A stretch of 64,000 nucleotides of DNA from JAKQDH01 sp029558835 (GTDB taxonomy: Bacteria > Planctomycetota > Phycisphaerae > UBA1845): NCBI GenBank assembly GCA_035356615.1, contig DAOQSN010000002.1, forward strand, positions 1 through 64,000. The letters run 5' to 3'. Every line of letters begins with the position of its first letter. Positions within the stretch are counted from its first letter, which is position 1. Below the pieces are notes generated by a model, which saw nothing but the letters and a program-made list of their open reading frames with translations, searched no databases and was not told the origin of the DNA. The translations under genes and the position numbers were made by a program. Below are positions 52,687 through 61,240 of this stretch, one piece after another.

Positions 52687-52986
52687 CTACGCCGTGATCT
52701 TCCCGAGCACTGCCTTGGGGTTGCGGATTGCCTCCTGCACGGCCACCTGCACGATCCTCTTGGCGCTGAACCGTTCCCGTTTCTCCACGTCGATGTCCAC
52801 CGCGAAGATCACCACCTCTGCTTCGCGGATATCCGCCGCCGACAGCTCGTTCTCGATGCCCATCGCCCCCTGGGTTTCCACGCGGATCTGGTGACCCAGT
52901 ACCTTGGCCGTCTTCTCAAGCTGCTCCGCCGCCATGTACGTATGCGCAATGCCGGTCGGGCAGGCCGTCACCGCCACGATCTTCAT
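52687..52986 (-). CDS. PTS fructose-family EIIB component
   Basis: Small cytoplasmic EIIB protein of 99 residues. The phosphocysteine is C9 in AVTACPTGIAHTYMAAE, the fructose-type signature, and VETQGAMGIENELSAADI is also conserved. It receives phosphate from the EIIA domain of the downstream fusion and passes it to the sugar during transport. The start overlaps the EIIC stop (ATGA), indicating translational coupling. The terminal region KAVLGKITA is typical of stand-alone FruA B domains. Confidence 0.95.
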   Translation of the reverse strand: MKIVAVTACPTGIAHTYMAAEQLEKTAKVLGHQIRVETQGAMGIENELSAADIREAEVVIFAVDIDVEKRERFSAKRIVQVAVQEAIRNPKAVLGKITA

Positions 52987-54095
52987 GCTGCACCCTCCGC
53001 CGTCTGCGGATTACGCTTCCCGGTCCACTTCTTGCACGCGTTGACAACGACCGCCGTCACCACCGTGCCGACGATGATGGCGATCACGTAAGCAAGGCGG
53101 TTGTCCACCACGGGCAGGACAATCGGCCCGCCGTGCGGGGCATGATCGCCCACGCCGCCCAGCATGGCCGCGACGGCCGCCACCATCGAGCCGAACATGA
53201 TGCACGGGATCACGCGCAGCGGATCGGCCGCCGCAAACGGGATCGCGCCTTCGGTGATGCCGATCATCCCCATCGCCAAAGCGGCGATGCCCGCCTCCTT
53301 GTCCTCGGGGCCCCACAGCTTGCGGCCCAGAATGGTCGCCAGGCCCAACCCCAGCGGCGGCGTGCAGATGGCGGCGGCGCAGGCGCCCATCACCGCGTAG
53401 TTCTGCTCCTGGATCATGGCCGCCCCGAAGAAGAACGCCGCTTTGTTGACCGGCCCGCCCATGTCGAACGCGATCATCGCCCCCAGGATCATCGCCAGCA
53501 CCACGGCATTGCCCGTGCTCATGGTCTTCAACCACGCGCCCAGCCCGGCCATGAGATCGGCGATCGGCACGCCCAGCACCTTGAACATCAGCACGCCGAC
53601 GAGGCCCGACGCCACGATCGGGATGATCAGAATCGGCATGATCGGCTTGATGTACCTCGGCACGGGCACCTTCTTGATGAGGCTCACGATCCACCCGGCC
53701 AACAGCCCGATGACGATCGCGCCCAGGAACCCGGCCATGATCTGGCTGTCCGGCTTCAGGCCGCGGGCCTCCAATTGCGCCGCGTCAAACAACAGCCGGG
53801 CGTCGAAGCCGGCGGCCAGGTAGCCGCCGATCAGCCCCGGTACCAGCCCCGGTTTGCCCGCGATCGCATGGGCGATGAACCCCGCGAGGATCGGCAGCGC
53901 CAGCTTGAACGCCGCCACGCCGAGTTGCAGAACCAGGCTCAGCACCGGCGAAGTGGAGAAGTCAGGCCCGGCCGCCGTCATCGGCGCGAAGGCGATCGCC
54001 GTCGCAATCAGGATGCCTCCACACGCGATACAGGGGATTACATACGAGACACCGGTGAGCAAGTACTGTCGCAGGGTCTTGAGCGACTCGATCAT
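52983..54095 (-). CDS. PTS fructose-family EIIC permease
   Basis: Inner-membrane sugar channel of 370 residues with about nine hydrophobic helices. The start LKTLRQYLLTGVSYVIPCIACGGILIATAIAF, the substrate-site segment GGPVNKAAFFFGAAMI and ITEGAIPFAAADPLRVIP are hallmarks of fructose/mannitol-family EIIC. Substrates of this family include fructose, mannose-type sugars and 2-O-mannosylglycerate, so the exact sugar is open. ATG at 54095 has GGGAGG upstream; the longer frame to 54209 has no membrane helix. First gene of the PTS-GH38 operon. Confidence 0.93.
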   Translation of the reverse strand: MIESLKTLRQYLLTGVSYVIPCIACGGILIATAIAFAPMTAAGPDFSTSPVLSLVLQLGVAAFKLALPILAGFIAHAIAGKPGLVPGLIGGYLAAGFDARLLFDAAQLEARGLKPDSQIMAGFLGAIVIGLLAGWIVSLIKKVPVPRYIKPIMPILIIPIVASGLVGVLMFKVLGVPIADLMAGLGAWLKTMSTGNAVVLAMILGAMIAFDMGGPVNKAAFFFGAAMIQEQNYAVMGACAAAICTPPLGLGLATILGRKLWGPEDKEAGIAALAMGMIGITEGAIPFAAADPLRVIPCIMFGSMVAAVAAMLGGVGDHAPHGGPIVLPVVDNRLAYVIAIIVGTVVTAVVVNACKKWTGKRNPQTAEGAA

Positions 54096-54272
54096 GCGGG
54101 CATCCTCCCTTGCAGGAGAAGAACCAGCTTGAGGTAGGGAACCGCGCCAGCTTCCCGGGAACCGGACCTTCGCACTGCCTGTTGTACCGGTGTGCCGTTT
54201 CCCCGGCAAGGCGCGCCTTGCAGCCCACCCGCAAGCGTGCTGCCCGCACCCCCGTGGGACTCCCCGCGCGGC

Positions 54273-55388
54273 TCAGATGTTCTCGCCGGCGAAGAAGGCG
54301 GCCCCCATCCGGTCGGCCATAGCCTGGTTGGAGAAGATTAGCGGCAGCAGGAACTGGATGTCGGTGTTGGGCGGGCGCAGGTAGTCCGCCATCGTGGTCC
54401 GCCAGCGCTGCTCGAACGTCATCAGCGTGTCCTGCGATTGCTCGCTGTCGAGGGCACGATGGATCACTTCGGCCGCCAGTTGCGCGGACCACATGGCCGG
54501 GTAAATGCCTTCATTGCTGCCGGCGGCGACGAACCCCCCCGCCTGTCCGACCAGCAGCGTGTGCTTGCCGACGTGCGAATCCAAATCCAGGGCCAGCCCG
54601 GCCGGGCTCGCGGTCAGCGGAACCTGGGCGGCCCCGGTCGCCACATCGACCGGAACCAGCCGCCGCTGATACAGCCGGCGACACAAAGCAATGAACTCCG
54701 GCCGGGCACGCTCGGGCTCGCCGGCCCAGTTGATGACCACGGCCGTCCGCTCCGGCTGGAGCAAGCACAAGCCGAAGCTGCCTTCGCGATCCAACCCCAG
54801 GATGAGCAGGAGCCGGGGGCCGCTCCCCCCGCTGCCCGCCGGCGCGGCCGCCTCCACCTGCCCCGTGACCAACCCCGCGCCGGCCGTGCGCAAAAACCCC
54901 GCCGCCTGCGGCAACTCCGCGTCGTTTCCCGATGCCAGCAACAACAAGCGGGCAAGGTAGCTGCGCCCGTCCGCCAGTTGCAGCTTCACCGAATGTTCGA
55001 GCAGACGAATCTGCCTGACCAACGCGGCCTCGAGTAGGGTCGTGCCGGCCCGCACCGCGGCCTGCACCATCTCGTTGTTCAAGGTTCCCCGGTTGATCAG
55101 GTACGCCGGCGGTGACGCGAAGTGGGGCGTGCTCGTTTTGGAGAAGTCGGCGGCGTGAAACGAAACCTCGTTGACCGGCTGGGCCAGCAGGGCTCCGTTG
55201 GCTAAGCGAAGCTGTTTGACGATCGGAAGGGCCAGCGCGTTCAGCCACCCCAGGTCGCCGGCAGGCCGGGGGAAAGTCGCCCGGTCCAGCAAGAGCACCC
55301 GCCGCTCGCGCCGCGCCAAGCACGTGGCGGCCGTAGCCCCTGCGGCACCGGCGCCGATGATAGCGACATCGTGGGTTACTTCAGTCAT
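54273..55388 (-). CDS. FAD-dependent oxidoreductase, geranylgeranyl reductase-like
   Basis: Flavoprotein of 371 residues related to the geranylgeranyl reductase/tryptophan halogenase-like group. The FAD-binding VAIIGAGAAGATAATCLA is at the N-terminus, with LLLDRATFPRP, and the second FAD segment LLVGQAGGFVAAGSNEGIYPAMWSAQLAAE near residue 280. Such proteins reduce isoprenoid double bonds or oxidise small aromatic compounds; the substrate is unknown. It lies 177 bp upstream of the EIIC gene on the same strand and could share its transcript, although the gap is large. Confidence 0.82.
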   Translation of the reverse strand: MTEVTHDVAIIGAGAAGATAATCLARRERRVLLLDRATFPRPAGDLGWLNALALPIVKQLRLANGALLAQPVNEVSFHAADFSKTSTPHFASPPAYLINRGTLNNEMVQAAVRAGTTLLEAALVRQIRLLEHSVKLQLADGRSYLARLLLLASGNDAELPQAAGFLRTAGAGLVTGQVEAAAPAGSGGSGPRLLLILGLDREGSFGLCLLQPERTAVVINWAGEPERARPEFIALCRRLYQRRLVPVDVATGAAQVPLTASPAGLALDLDSHVGKHTLLVGQAGGFVAAGSNEGIYPAMWSAQLAAEVIHRALDSEQSQDTLMTFEQRWRTTMADYLRPPNTDIQFLLPLIFSNQAMADRMGAAFFAGENI

Positions 55389-55466
55389 GTACAGTTCATT
55401 CGGAGGCAGACGATCATGGCCGTGCCGCGATCGGTCGTGACGCCGCAGGGCGGCACCTGGTCTTGA

Positions 55467-55874
55467 TCACTTGCTCGTTGCGTCGGTTCCAGCGGCCTGG
55501 ACGTACGCCCGCCACCGGTCAGCCGCCGCCCGGCGACTCTCGACCGGCGCGGCGTAGTGATAGCCCATGTCGGTGCCCGTTTGCCGGCTCAATGCCTGAA
55601 TCGCGTAGTAACGCACCGCGATGTTGTCGTCGTCCAGCCAATCCACCATCTCGGAAGTGAGCGACGACTTCCCGGTCTGCGCCGCCTGGAAGGCAGCCGC
55701 CAGCCGCTGGCTCTCGTCACGTTGCTTCGGTCGCCACCACCCGCCCGCGGCACCCGTGCCGCAACCGCCGGCGCTGACGGCCACCATCACCAACGCCGCT
55801 GCCACGCGCTGGATGCACCCCCACGCCACGATCCTGAACCTGCCGCAAGCCTCTCCAAGCCGGCAATGGCACAT
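55467..55874 (-). CDS. Small HEAT-like lipoprotein
   Basis: Predicted lipoprotein of about 135 residues. The signal IVAWGCIQRVAAALVMVAVSAGGC has a lipobox cysteine at C38. The mature part contains SSLTSEMVDWLDDDNIAVRYYAIQALSRQTG, which resembles one HEAT repeat, then GYHYAAPVESRRAAADRWRAYVQ. The function is unknown; proteins of this sort recur in planctomycetes near other exported proteins. The start is uncertain: ATG at 55874 or GTG at 55829 (after CAGGATC). Confidence 0.65.
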   Translation of the reverse strand: MCHCRLGEACGRFRIVAWGCIQRVAAALVMVAVSAGGCGTGAAGGWWRPKQRDESQRLAAAFQAAQTGKSSLTSEMVDWLDDDNIAVRYYAIQALSRQTGTDMGYHYAAPVESRRAAADRWRAYVQAAGTDATSK

Positions 55875-56624
55875 GCCAACGGCCGCGCCAGCCGTCCGGG
55901 CAGTATAGACCCTGCACCAGCGAAAGGAAACCGGCGCGTCCCCGCGGCGGGAGAGACCCGCCGCCGGCGAGACCCTCGTCGAATGAACAGGCAGGTTAAC
56001 CGCGCCCGCGTACCGCCCAAGGCGGCGCCGACTGCCCCACACTGAGGCCAGATGCCGCCTGAGAACCAACGTCGCTCCGCCTTGGCGCGACAGCGGTTCG
56101 GCGCGGCACACGCTCCCCAAATCAAATCCCTACGGACCGAAGTTCTCGGCCGGCCATCGCGGGCTCCACGCGACGCAGCCCTGCGTTCCGAACGCCGGCG
56201 CCAGACGCACCTGCTCACGCGTGCGCAGGGTCCACACGCACGGGGAACGCAGGACACTTCGAGTCGCGGAGTACCGCCGAAGGCCAGCGAGGACGTAGCC
56301 TTACAGGTTATCGGACTGCGCCGCGCGGCTGCCTCGATTCGGTCGGCGGAAGCCGATCCATGGTCCGCAAAACGGCACTTTTTTCTCGTGTCTCGTTTTT
56401 AATGCGCGCTTTTCTGGGCGTGGCGCGTCGTAACTCCTTGCGGCGCAAGCCGTTACGGCAGGTTCCCTACGGGTTTCTATCTACGCAAGTACTTGAACTT
56501 CCCATGACGCCTCGGTTACAATGGTCGGCAAGCTTGGCTCACGACGTAGTCTCGGCATCTGGCAACGAGAGACGCAGGAGGTGCGCCGGAGGAGGCGCGT
56601 TGAGACAGGAAGAGGAGGTAGGAA
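55875..56624. other. Divergent intergenic region
   Basis: A 750-base stretch without a recognisable gene. Open frames here are of low quality and lack motifs. From about 56370 the composition becomes less GC-rich (TTTTTTCTCGTGTCTCGTTT), and the promoter of the PEP-CTERM gene follows at 56493-56522. Confidence 0.6.
56493..56522 (+). promoter_or_regulatory. Sigma70-type promoter of the PEP-CTERM gene
   Basis: TTGAAC (56493-56498), an 18-base spacer and TACAAT (56517-56522). Transcription from about 56529 gives a leader near 95 nt ending in the strong GGAGG ribosome binding site. Confidence 0.6.
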
Positions 56625-57218
56625 GTGTTCTCGAAGCACTGGCTGGTCGGATGGGTGGCGACGTTGGCGGTCGTGATGCCCGCGATGGCTGACGTGATCG
56701 GGGCGGACTGCTGGGCTGATGGCGATGGCGCCGTGACGATGGGTCCGTGGACCTGGTATTGGGACGACGGGACACAGACCGCGAACATGAATGTGCCGGA
56801 ATGCCAGCACTGGGCGCCGGCGCATATCTTCACGGAGTTCATCACGGATACTCCGGAAGATCCGTTCGCGTGGATTCTCAAGGAGGTTGAGAACGACACG
56901 ACGTTCGACTGGACGGATTACCACATCAACATCTCGGCGCCGCAGACATTCGGGATCGTCCTCGCGCTGGAGCCGACGGGTTGGCTCAGTCCCGTCATTA
57001 CGCCACCCACGTTACAGGGCAGTGAGTGGGTAGGCGCCGTAGATTACTACTACGGCGGACCGGGCACCGAGATCCTCATGGGCGGCACCGGTGAGTTCGG
57101 GGTACGGCTGCAGTTTACCGGCAGTGTGACGTTCTGCATCGAGCAGATCCCGACGCCGGAGCCGTCTTCCCTGGCGCTGCTGGCCCTGGGAGCGGTCGCC
57201 CTGCTGCGGCGCCGCTAG
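56625..57218 (+). CDS. PEP-CTERM sorting-domain secreted protein
   Basis: Exported protein of 197 residues. The signal MFSKHWLVGWVATLAVVMPAMADV is followed by an aromatic, acidic mature domain with a beta-sandwich pattern and a C-terminal tail TPEPSSLALLALGAVALLRRR: the PEP motif (P178-E179-P180), a transmembrane helix and terminal arginines. This is the substrate signal of exosortase, so the protein is probably cleaved and linked to the cell surface or exopolysaccharide. GTG at 56625 has GGAGG six bases upstream. It has its own promoter and terminator, so it is monocistronic. No exosortase gene is in the window. Confidence 0.92.
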   Translation: MFSKHWLVGWVATLAVVMPAMADVIGADCWADGDGAVTMGPWTWYWDDGTQTANMNVPECQHWAPAHIFTEFITDTPEDPFAWILKEVENDTTFDWTDYHINISAPQTFGIVLALEPTGWLSPVITPPTLQGSEWVGAVDYYYGGPGTEILMGGTGEFGVRLQFTGSVTFCIEQIPTPEPSSLALLALGAVALLRRR

Positions 57219-57248
57219 GACCCCGGTTTGCTCGCTTTGTCAGCGATG

Positions 57249-57282
57249 GGCATCCTCCGTAGCGGGGGATGCCTTTTCTTTT
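57249..57282 (+). terminator. Rho-independent terminator of the PEP-CTERM gene
   Basis: GGCATCCTCC-GTAGC-GGGGGATGCC is a 10 bp stem with one G-U, followed at once by TTTTCTTTT (57274-57282). It lies 30 bp after the stop codon and is the clearest intrinsic terminator in the window. Confidence 0.93.
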
Positions 57283-57340
57283 GCCGGCGCTGGTGCGTGG
57301 CTGTGGTTCGTGGTGCCAACCCCGTGTGCCGGGCGGCGGT

Positions 57341-57823
57341 TCAGTACGGATCAGGGTGAGGGCCGCGCCGCCACTCGGCAAACAGCTCCTGGCACTCAGC
57401 ACGCATGACTGCGGGATGTACCATTACGGAGCTGCCGCCTTGGGCATAGAGGGTACGCACCGGTAGCGCCAATTCGCGGAAGCCGGCTTTGCCCGCGTCG
57501 TCAATACCGGCCCCGAAACACACCGCGTCCAAGTTCGCCCAGTGAATGGCGGCCGCACACATCGGGCACGGTTCACACGTGCTGACGATGACGTGACCGG
57601 ACAGGTCGATCGTACCCAGCAGGCGGCAGGCGGCGCGGATGGCATTGATCTCCGCGTGAGCAGTTGGGTCGCCGGTGGACCGAACGGTATTGTGCGTCGC
57701 GCAGACGACCGCCCCCGCCTGCGAGGCAATCACCGCGCCAAAGGGACTCTCCCCGACCGCGATACCCCTGCGGCAGACCGCCAGCGCCGCGCGCATCCAC
57801 TCCATTTCCTGAGCTTCGCTCAT
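57341..57823 (-). CDS. Nucleoside deaminase of the cytidine/guanine deaminase family
   Basis: Zinc-dependent deaminase of about 160 residues. Zinc and catalytic residues are H56 and E58 in TAHAEINAIR and C86/C89 in STCEPCPMCAAAI. The surrounding GESPFGAVIA, THNTVRSTGDPTAHAE and GAGIDDAGKAGF segments resemble guanine deaminase (GuaD) and similar nucleoside deaminases more than TadA. The reaction is probably deamination of guanine or a related base. The start is uncertain: ATG at 57823 or at 57844, neither with a clear ribosome binding site. Divergent from the tandem GNAT gene. Confidence 0.87.
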   Translation of the reverse strand: MSEAQEMEWMRAALAVCRRGIAVGESPFGAVIASQAGAVVCATHNTVRSTGDPTAHAEINAIRAACRLLGTIDLSGHVIVSTCEPCPMCAAAIHWANLDAVCFGAGIDDAGKAGFRELALPVRTLYAQGGSSVMVHPAVMRAECQELFAEWRRGPHPDPY

Positions 57824-58031
57824 CACTGCTGCCCAACGTATCATGCTGAGCGCCGCGGCGTCTGCTCGCAAGGCCCGCCGCGCCGGAGCACGACCACTGC
57901 GGGTACGATCAGGGCCGTGTGCGCAGGTGTCAAGCGGGCTTGGGCGGGCGGGGCTTGTGGGACTCGCGGTGAAGGGACGATCGCGCGAAGGCGCCGCGGT
58001 TGGGGTGTGGCAACGCGGCAGGGAGTCAACC

Positions 58032-58958
58032 ATGCGGATTCGTTTAGCGCAGACGCCGGAGGAGCGGGCCGCGTGCGTGGCGCTGCTCAGACAGATGTAC
58101 CACGAACTTCCCGAGGCGGAGTTTCACGCGCGGGCGGTGGCGCAGGAACAGGTGCGTGGATACCAGATTGCCTACGTAGAAACGGACGGGCAGCCGCTGG
58201 CGATGGCGGGTTTCCGCGTCCTGGAACTGCTGGTCTCCGGCCGGCAGCTCTACGTGGACGACCTGCTAACGGACGCGGCCTGGCGCGGTCAGGGTCTGGG
58301 CGGCCGGCTGTTTGCCTGGCTGCTGGACCGGGCAAGGGAGACCGGGTGCCGCGAGCTGCGCCTCGACTGCGACGTGCCTCGCGCCCGGGCCCACCGCTTC
58401 TACTTCCGGCAGGGGCTGCACATAGCGTCCTTCCACTTTCGACTGAGGAACCTGAACCAGTGCCCGGCGACCCCGAAGGCGTGCGGGGTGGGCGGGGTGG
58501 GCGGGCTGCCCAGTGAGGCCCGAATCGGGCCTGTGCGGTCGACCGAGGACGTGTCGCGGTGTTACCCAGTGATGGCTCAGTTGCGCCCGCAATTGAGTCA
58601 CGCCGAGTTCTGCGCCCAGGTAGCGCGGCAGCAGGCGGATGGCGGCTACGAGCTGGCGATGCTGGAGCTGGGGGGCGTGCCGGTGGCGGTGGCGGGTTAC
58701 CGGCACCTGTACGCGGTACCGTACCACCGGTTCCTCTACGTTGACGACCTGGTCACGGCTGCGGAGTGGCGCGGACGCGGCTGGGGGGCGACCCTTTTCG
58801 ACCACCTGGTAGAGTATGCCCGACAGGCCGGATGCCTGGAGGTGCAGCTTGACTCCGGTTTGTGGCGGTCGGATGCCCACCGGTTCTACTTCCGGCAGGG
58901 CATGCACATCGCAGCTTTTCATTTCCGGTTGGAGGTACAGGCACCGGCAGGTGGATAG
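58032..58958 (+). CDS. Tandem two-domain GNAT acetyltransferase
   Basis: Protein of 308 residues made of two homologous GNAT domains. Both have the acetyl-CoA-binding arrangement LYVDDLLTDAAWRGQGLGGRLF and LYVDDLVTAAEWRGRGWGATLF, and both end in similar strings (HRFYFRQGLHIASFHFRL and HRFYFRQGMHIAAFHFRL). An internal duplication is therefore plain. A short Gly/Val linker separates them. Tandem GNATs occur in aminoglycoside acetyltransferases and peptide acetyltransferases, but no substrate can be inferred. ATG at 58032 is a reasonable start (MRIRLAQTPEERAA). Confidence 0.88.
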   Translation: MRIRLAQTPEERAACVALLRQMYHELPEAEFHARAVAQEQVRGYQIAYVETDGQPLAMAGFRVLELLVSGRQLYVDDLLTDAAWRGQGLGGRLFAWLLDRARETGCRELRLDCDVPRARAHRFYFRQGLHIASFHFRLRNLNQCPATPKACGVGGVGGLPSEARIGPVRSTEDVSRCYPVMAQLRPQLSHAEFCAQVARQQADGGYELAMLELGGVPVAVAGYRHLYAVPYHRFLYVDDLVTAAEWRGRGWGATLFDHLVEYARQAGCLEVQLDSGLWRSDAHRFYFRQGMHIAAFHFRLEVQAPAGG

Positions 58959-59183
58959 CTGCCGGCGGGGCGGGTGCTCCCGGCGACCGTCGCGTCCGTT
59001 GCCTCGGGGGAGGGAAACCGGTAGCCTTTGTGTCCGAACAACCCCTGGGCCCCCTCCTCCGGCACGCGCATTGCAACTAACGGGTGAATGACCGCGTCGG
59101 CCAGCGGAGGCGGGTGGGGTATGCTCATCACGCCAAGGTGGTATCCCCGCGGATGAGTCACACAGAATGAGGAGAACTGCTCG

Positions 59184-60305
59184 ATGGCAAGCATGCAGGC
59201 GGTGGTCAAGACAAAGCCCGAATACGGAGCGGAGCCCCAGGAGAAGCCGATCCCGAAGCCCAGGCCCGACTGGGTGCTCGTCAAGGTCCGAGCGACCAGC
59301 ATTTGCGGCACGGACGTGCACATTTACAAGTGGGACCCGTGGTCGGCCCAGCGGATCGGGGCGAAGGCCCTGCCGCAGATCCTCGGACACGAGGTGGCCG
59401 GCGAGGTGGTGGAGGTCGGCCCCCATTGCAAGCGCATCAAGGTGGGCGACTACATCTCCGCCGAGACCCACATCTACGACCCCGGCGACCTGACGAGCAT
59501 GCTGGGGGCCCTGCACGTCGGGCGCAACATGAAGATTCTCGGGGTGGATTACGACGGCTGCTTCGCGGAGTACTTCGCCCTGCCGGAGTCGATCTGCTGG
59601 CCGAATGACCCGGCCATCCCGCCGGAGATCGCCACCATCCAGGAACCGCTGGGCAACGCCTGCTACGCCGTGCTGGGCGAGGACGCCGACGTGGCCGGCA
59701 AGACCATGGTCATCACCGGCGACGGGCCCATCAGCCTGTTCGCCATCGGTGTCGCCCGGTCGGTGGGCGTGGCCAAGATCATCCACTTCGGCAAGTACGA
59801 TGCGAACATGGAGATTGCCCGCCGGATGGGGGCGGACCTCCAGATGCACACCAACCAGACGACCGGCAAGGAGCGGCTCCAGTTCGTGCTCGACCACACC
59901 GGCGGCAACGGCGTGGACATCGCCCTGGAGATGGTGGGGTCGCCGGACTCGATCCAGGACTGTTTCTCGATGGTGCGCAAGGCCGGGCGGGTGACCGCCT
60001 TCGGCATCGCGGCCGAGTCGCCCCTGCCCGTGGACTACAACAACGGCATCGTGTTCAAGGGGTGCCAGATTCATGGCATCAACGGGCGGAAGATCTTCGA
60101 CACCTGGTATCGCAACCGGAACCTGCTGGCCAACGGCCGGCTCGACCCGACGCCCGTCATTACGGACATGTTCCTGCTGAGCGACTACGCCAAGGGATTC
60201 GAGAAGATGACGGAGCGGCCGCGGAAGAGCGCCAAGGTGGTGCTCTTCCCCGCCAAGGAGGAGTTCGAGGCGGCCAAGAAGCGGCTGGCGGCGAGGAAGA
60301 AGTAA
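59184..60305 (+). CDS. tdh: Threonine dehydrogenase-type zinc alcohol dehydrogenase lacking the structural zinc site
   Basis: Medium-chain dehydrogenase of 373 residues matching L-threonine 3-dehydrogenase, which makes 2-amino-3-oxobutyrate. Catalytic zinc ligands C41 in SICGTDVHIYKWD, H69 and E70 in LGHEVAGEV are present; VITGDGPISLFAIGVARSVG is the NAD-binding region. Where normal TDH has four cysteines that bind structural zinc, this protein has AETHIYDPGDLTSMLGALHVGRNMK without any. The C-terminus is Lys/Glu-rich. It runs in the same direction as kbl, its metabolic partner, but a toxin-antitoxin pair and a small membrane gene lie between. Confidence 0.9.
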   Translation: MASMQAVVKTKPEYGAEPQEKPIPKPRPDWVLVKVRATSICGTDVHIYKWDPWSAQRIGAKALPQILGHEVAGEVVEVGPHCKRIKVGDYISAETHIYDPGDLTSMLGALHVGRNMKILGVDYDGCFAEYFALPESICWPNDPAIPPEIATIQEPLGNACYAVLGEDADVAGKTMVITGDGPISLFAIGVARSVGVAKIIHFGKYDANMEIARRMGADLQMHTNQTTGKERLQFVLDHTGGNGVDIALEMVGSPDSIQDCFSMVRKAGRVTAFGIAAESPLPVDYNNGIVFKGCQIHGINGRKIFDTWYRNRNLLANGRLDPTPVITDMFLLSDYAKGFEKMTERPRKSAKVVLFPAKEEFEAAKKRLAARKK

Positions 60306-60318
60306 GGACGCGTGCTCG

Positions 60319-60597
60319 ATGGGCTTGCGATTCGAATGGAATGCGGAGAAGGCGAAGCGGAACTTCAAGAAGCACGGCATACTCTTCGAAGAGGCGGCTA
60401 CGGTGTTCGGTGACCCGCGTTCGCTGACCATCGACGACCCGCTTCATTCGACGGCCGAAGAACGGTGGGTTACGATGGGGATGACCTACCGGCACCGGTT
60501 GGTCGTCGTCGTGCACACGAGCCGTGGGAATGCCATCCGTGTGATCAGCGCTCGCAAGGCGACACGACGGGAGAGGAAGACCTATGAAGAAGGCTAG
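60319..60597 (+). CDS. brnT: BrnT-family toxin
   Basis: RelE-fold ribonuclease toxin of the BrnT family, 92 residues. The pattern LRFEWNAEKAKRNFKKHGILFEEAATVFGDP at the N-terminus, then ERWVTMGMT and HTSRGNAIRVISARKATRRERKTYEEG, is the family consensus including the C-terminal RVISARKAT...E. The toxin would cleave mRNA when free of antitoxin. The downstream antitoxin overlaps it by 14 bp. It begins 13 bp after the tdh stop and so interrupts the tdh-kbl pair. Confidence 0.9.
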   Translation: MGLRFEWNAEKAKRNFKKHGILFEEAATVFGDPRSLTIDDPLHSTAEERWVTMGMTYRHRLVVVVHTSRGNAIRVISARKATRRERKTYEEG

Positions 60598-60805
60598 GGC
60601 ACACGCCGGCGCAGAGATGCTGCCTGAGTATGACTTCAGCCGGGCCCGGCGCGGCAAGTATGCTCGCCGGTACGCCAAGGGCACCAACCTGGTAGCCCTC
60701 GCCCCGGATGTGGCCAGGGGATTCCCTGACTCCGAATCGGTGAACGAGGCCCTGCGGACGTTGGTCCGCATCGGCCGCCGCATCGCCAAGAAGGCCTCGG
60801 CGTAA
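60584..60805 (+). CDS. brnA: BrnA-type antitoxin
   Basis: Antitoxin of 73 residues with the BrnA pattern EMLPEYDFSRARRGKYARRYAKGTNLVALAPDVARGFPDSESVNEALRTLVRI. The first half binds and blocks BrnT; the ribbon-helix-helix part (TNLVALAPDVARGF...SVNEALRTL) binds DNA and represses the operon. Toxin-first order with overlap is normal for brnTA. It could therefore couple expression of the pair to that of the threonine genes. Confidence 0.87.
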   Translation: MKKARAHAGAEMLPEYDFSRARRGKYARRYAKGTNLVALAPDVARGFPDSESVNEALRTLVRIGRRIAKKASA

Positions 60806-60933
60806 GCCGCGCGCAGAGGTCCATCGGCCGTCGGTCTTGGTCTACCCGAGCCGGCGGTCGGTATCCCCGCCGGGTGGGGCCGTCTGGACCCACACGGCGG
60901 CAACGGCAGGCCACGGCGAAGGAGGGCATGGCA

Positions 60934-61131
60934 GTGAGAAGGACACTGCGACTCATGTTCCTGGCCGTCGAAGTCAACCTGATTCTCTGGATCATGGCAT
61001 GGGCGCTGAGCACCCCCAAGGATGAGTCGTTCGTATCAGCCAGCACGATGGCTTTGGTCGGTCTCGGCTTTGCGGCCATCGTCCAGCACTGGGCCTACTA
61101 CGCTGTCTACAAGAAGGCGAAGCAGATGTAG
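60934..61131 (+). CDS. Small two-helix membrane protein
   Basis: Protein of about 65 residues with two hydrophobic helices (LMFLAVEVNLILWIMAWAL and TMALVGLGFAAIVQHWAYYAVYKKAK) and basic ends. No family is recognised. GTG at 60934 is seven bases after AGGAGGG; an ATG at 60928 is too close to that site. It lies between brnA and kbl. The function is unknown; possible roles are as a small accessory membrane protein. Confidence 0.62.
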   Translation: MRRTLRLMFLAVEVNLILWIMAWALSTPKDESFVSASTMALVGLGFAAIVQHWAYYAVYKKAKQM

Positions 61132-61240
61132 CGGTCCGGCGGGCCGGTGTCCTGCGGGGACGGAGCCGCCGGCAAGCGTTGGCGTAGCACGTAACGAGCA
61201 GAAGGACCACAGGGTTCATTTAACGATCGGAGCGGAGAAT

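Noticed and set aside
58266..60431. A 721-residue minus-strand open frame
   Set aside because: Antisense to the tandem GNAT and tdh genes; no family pattern.
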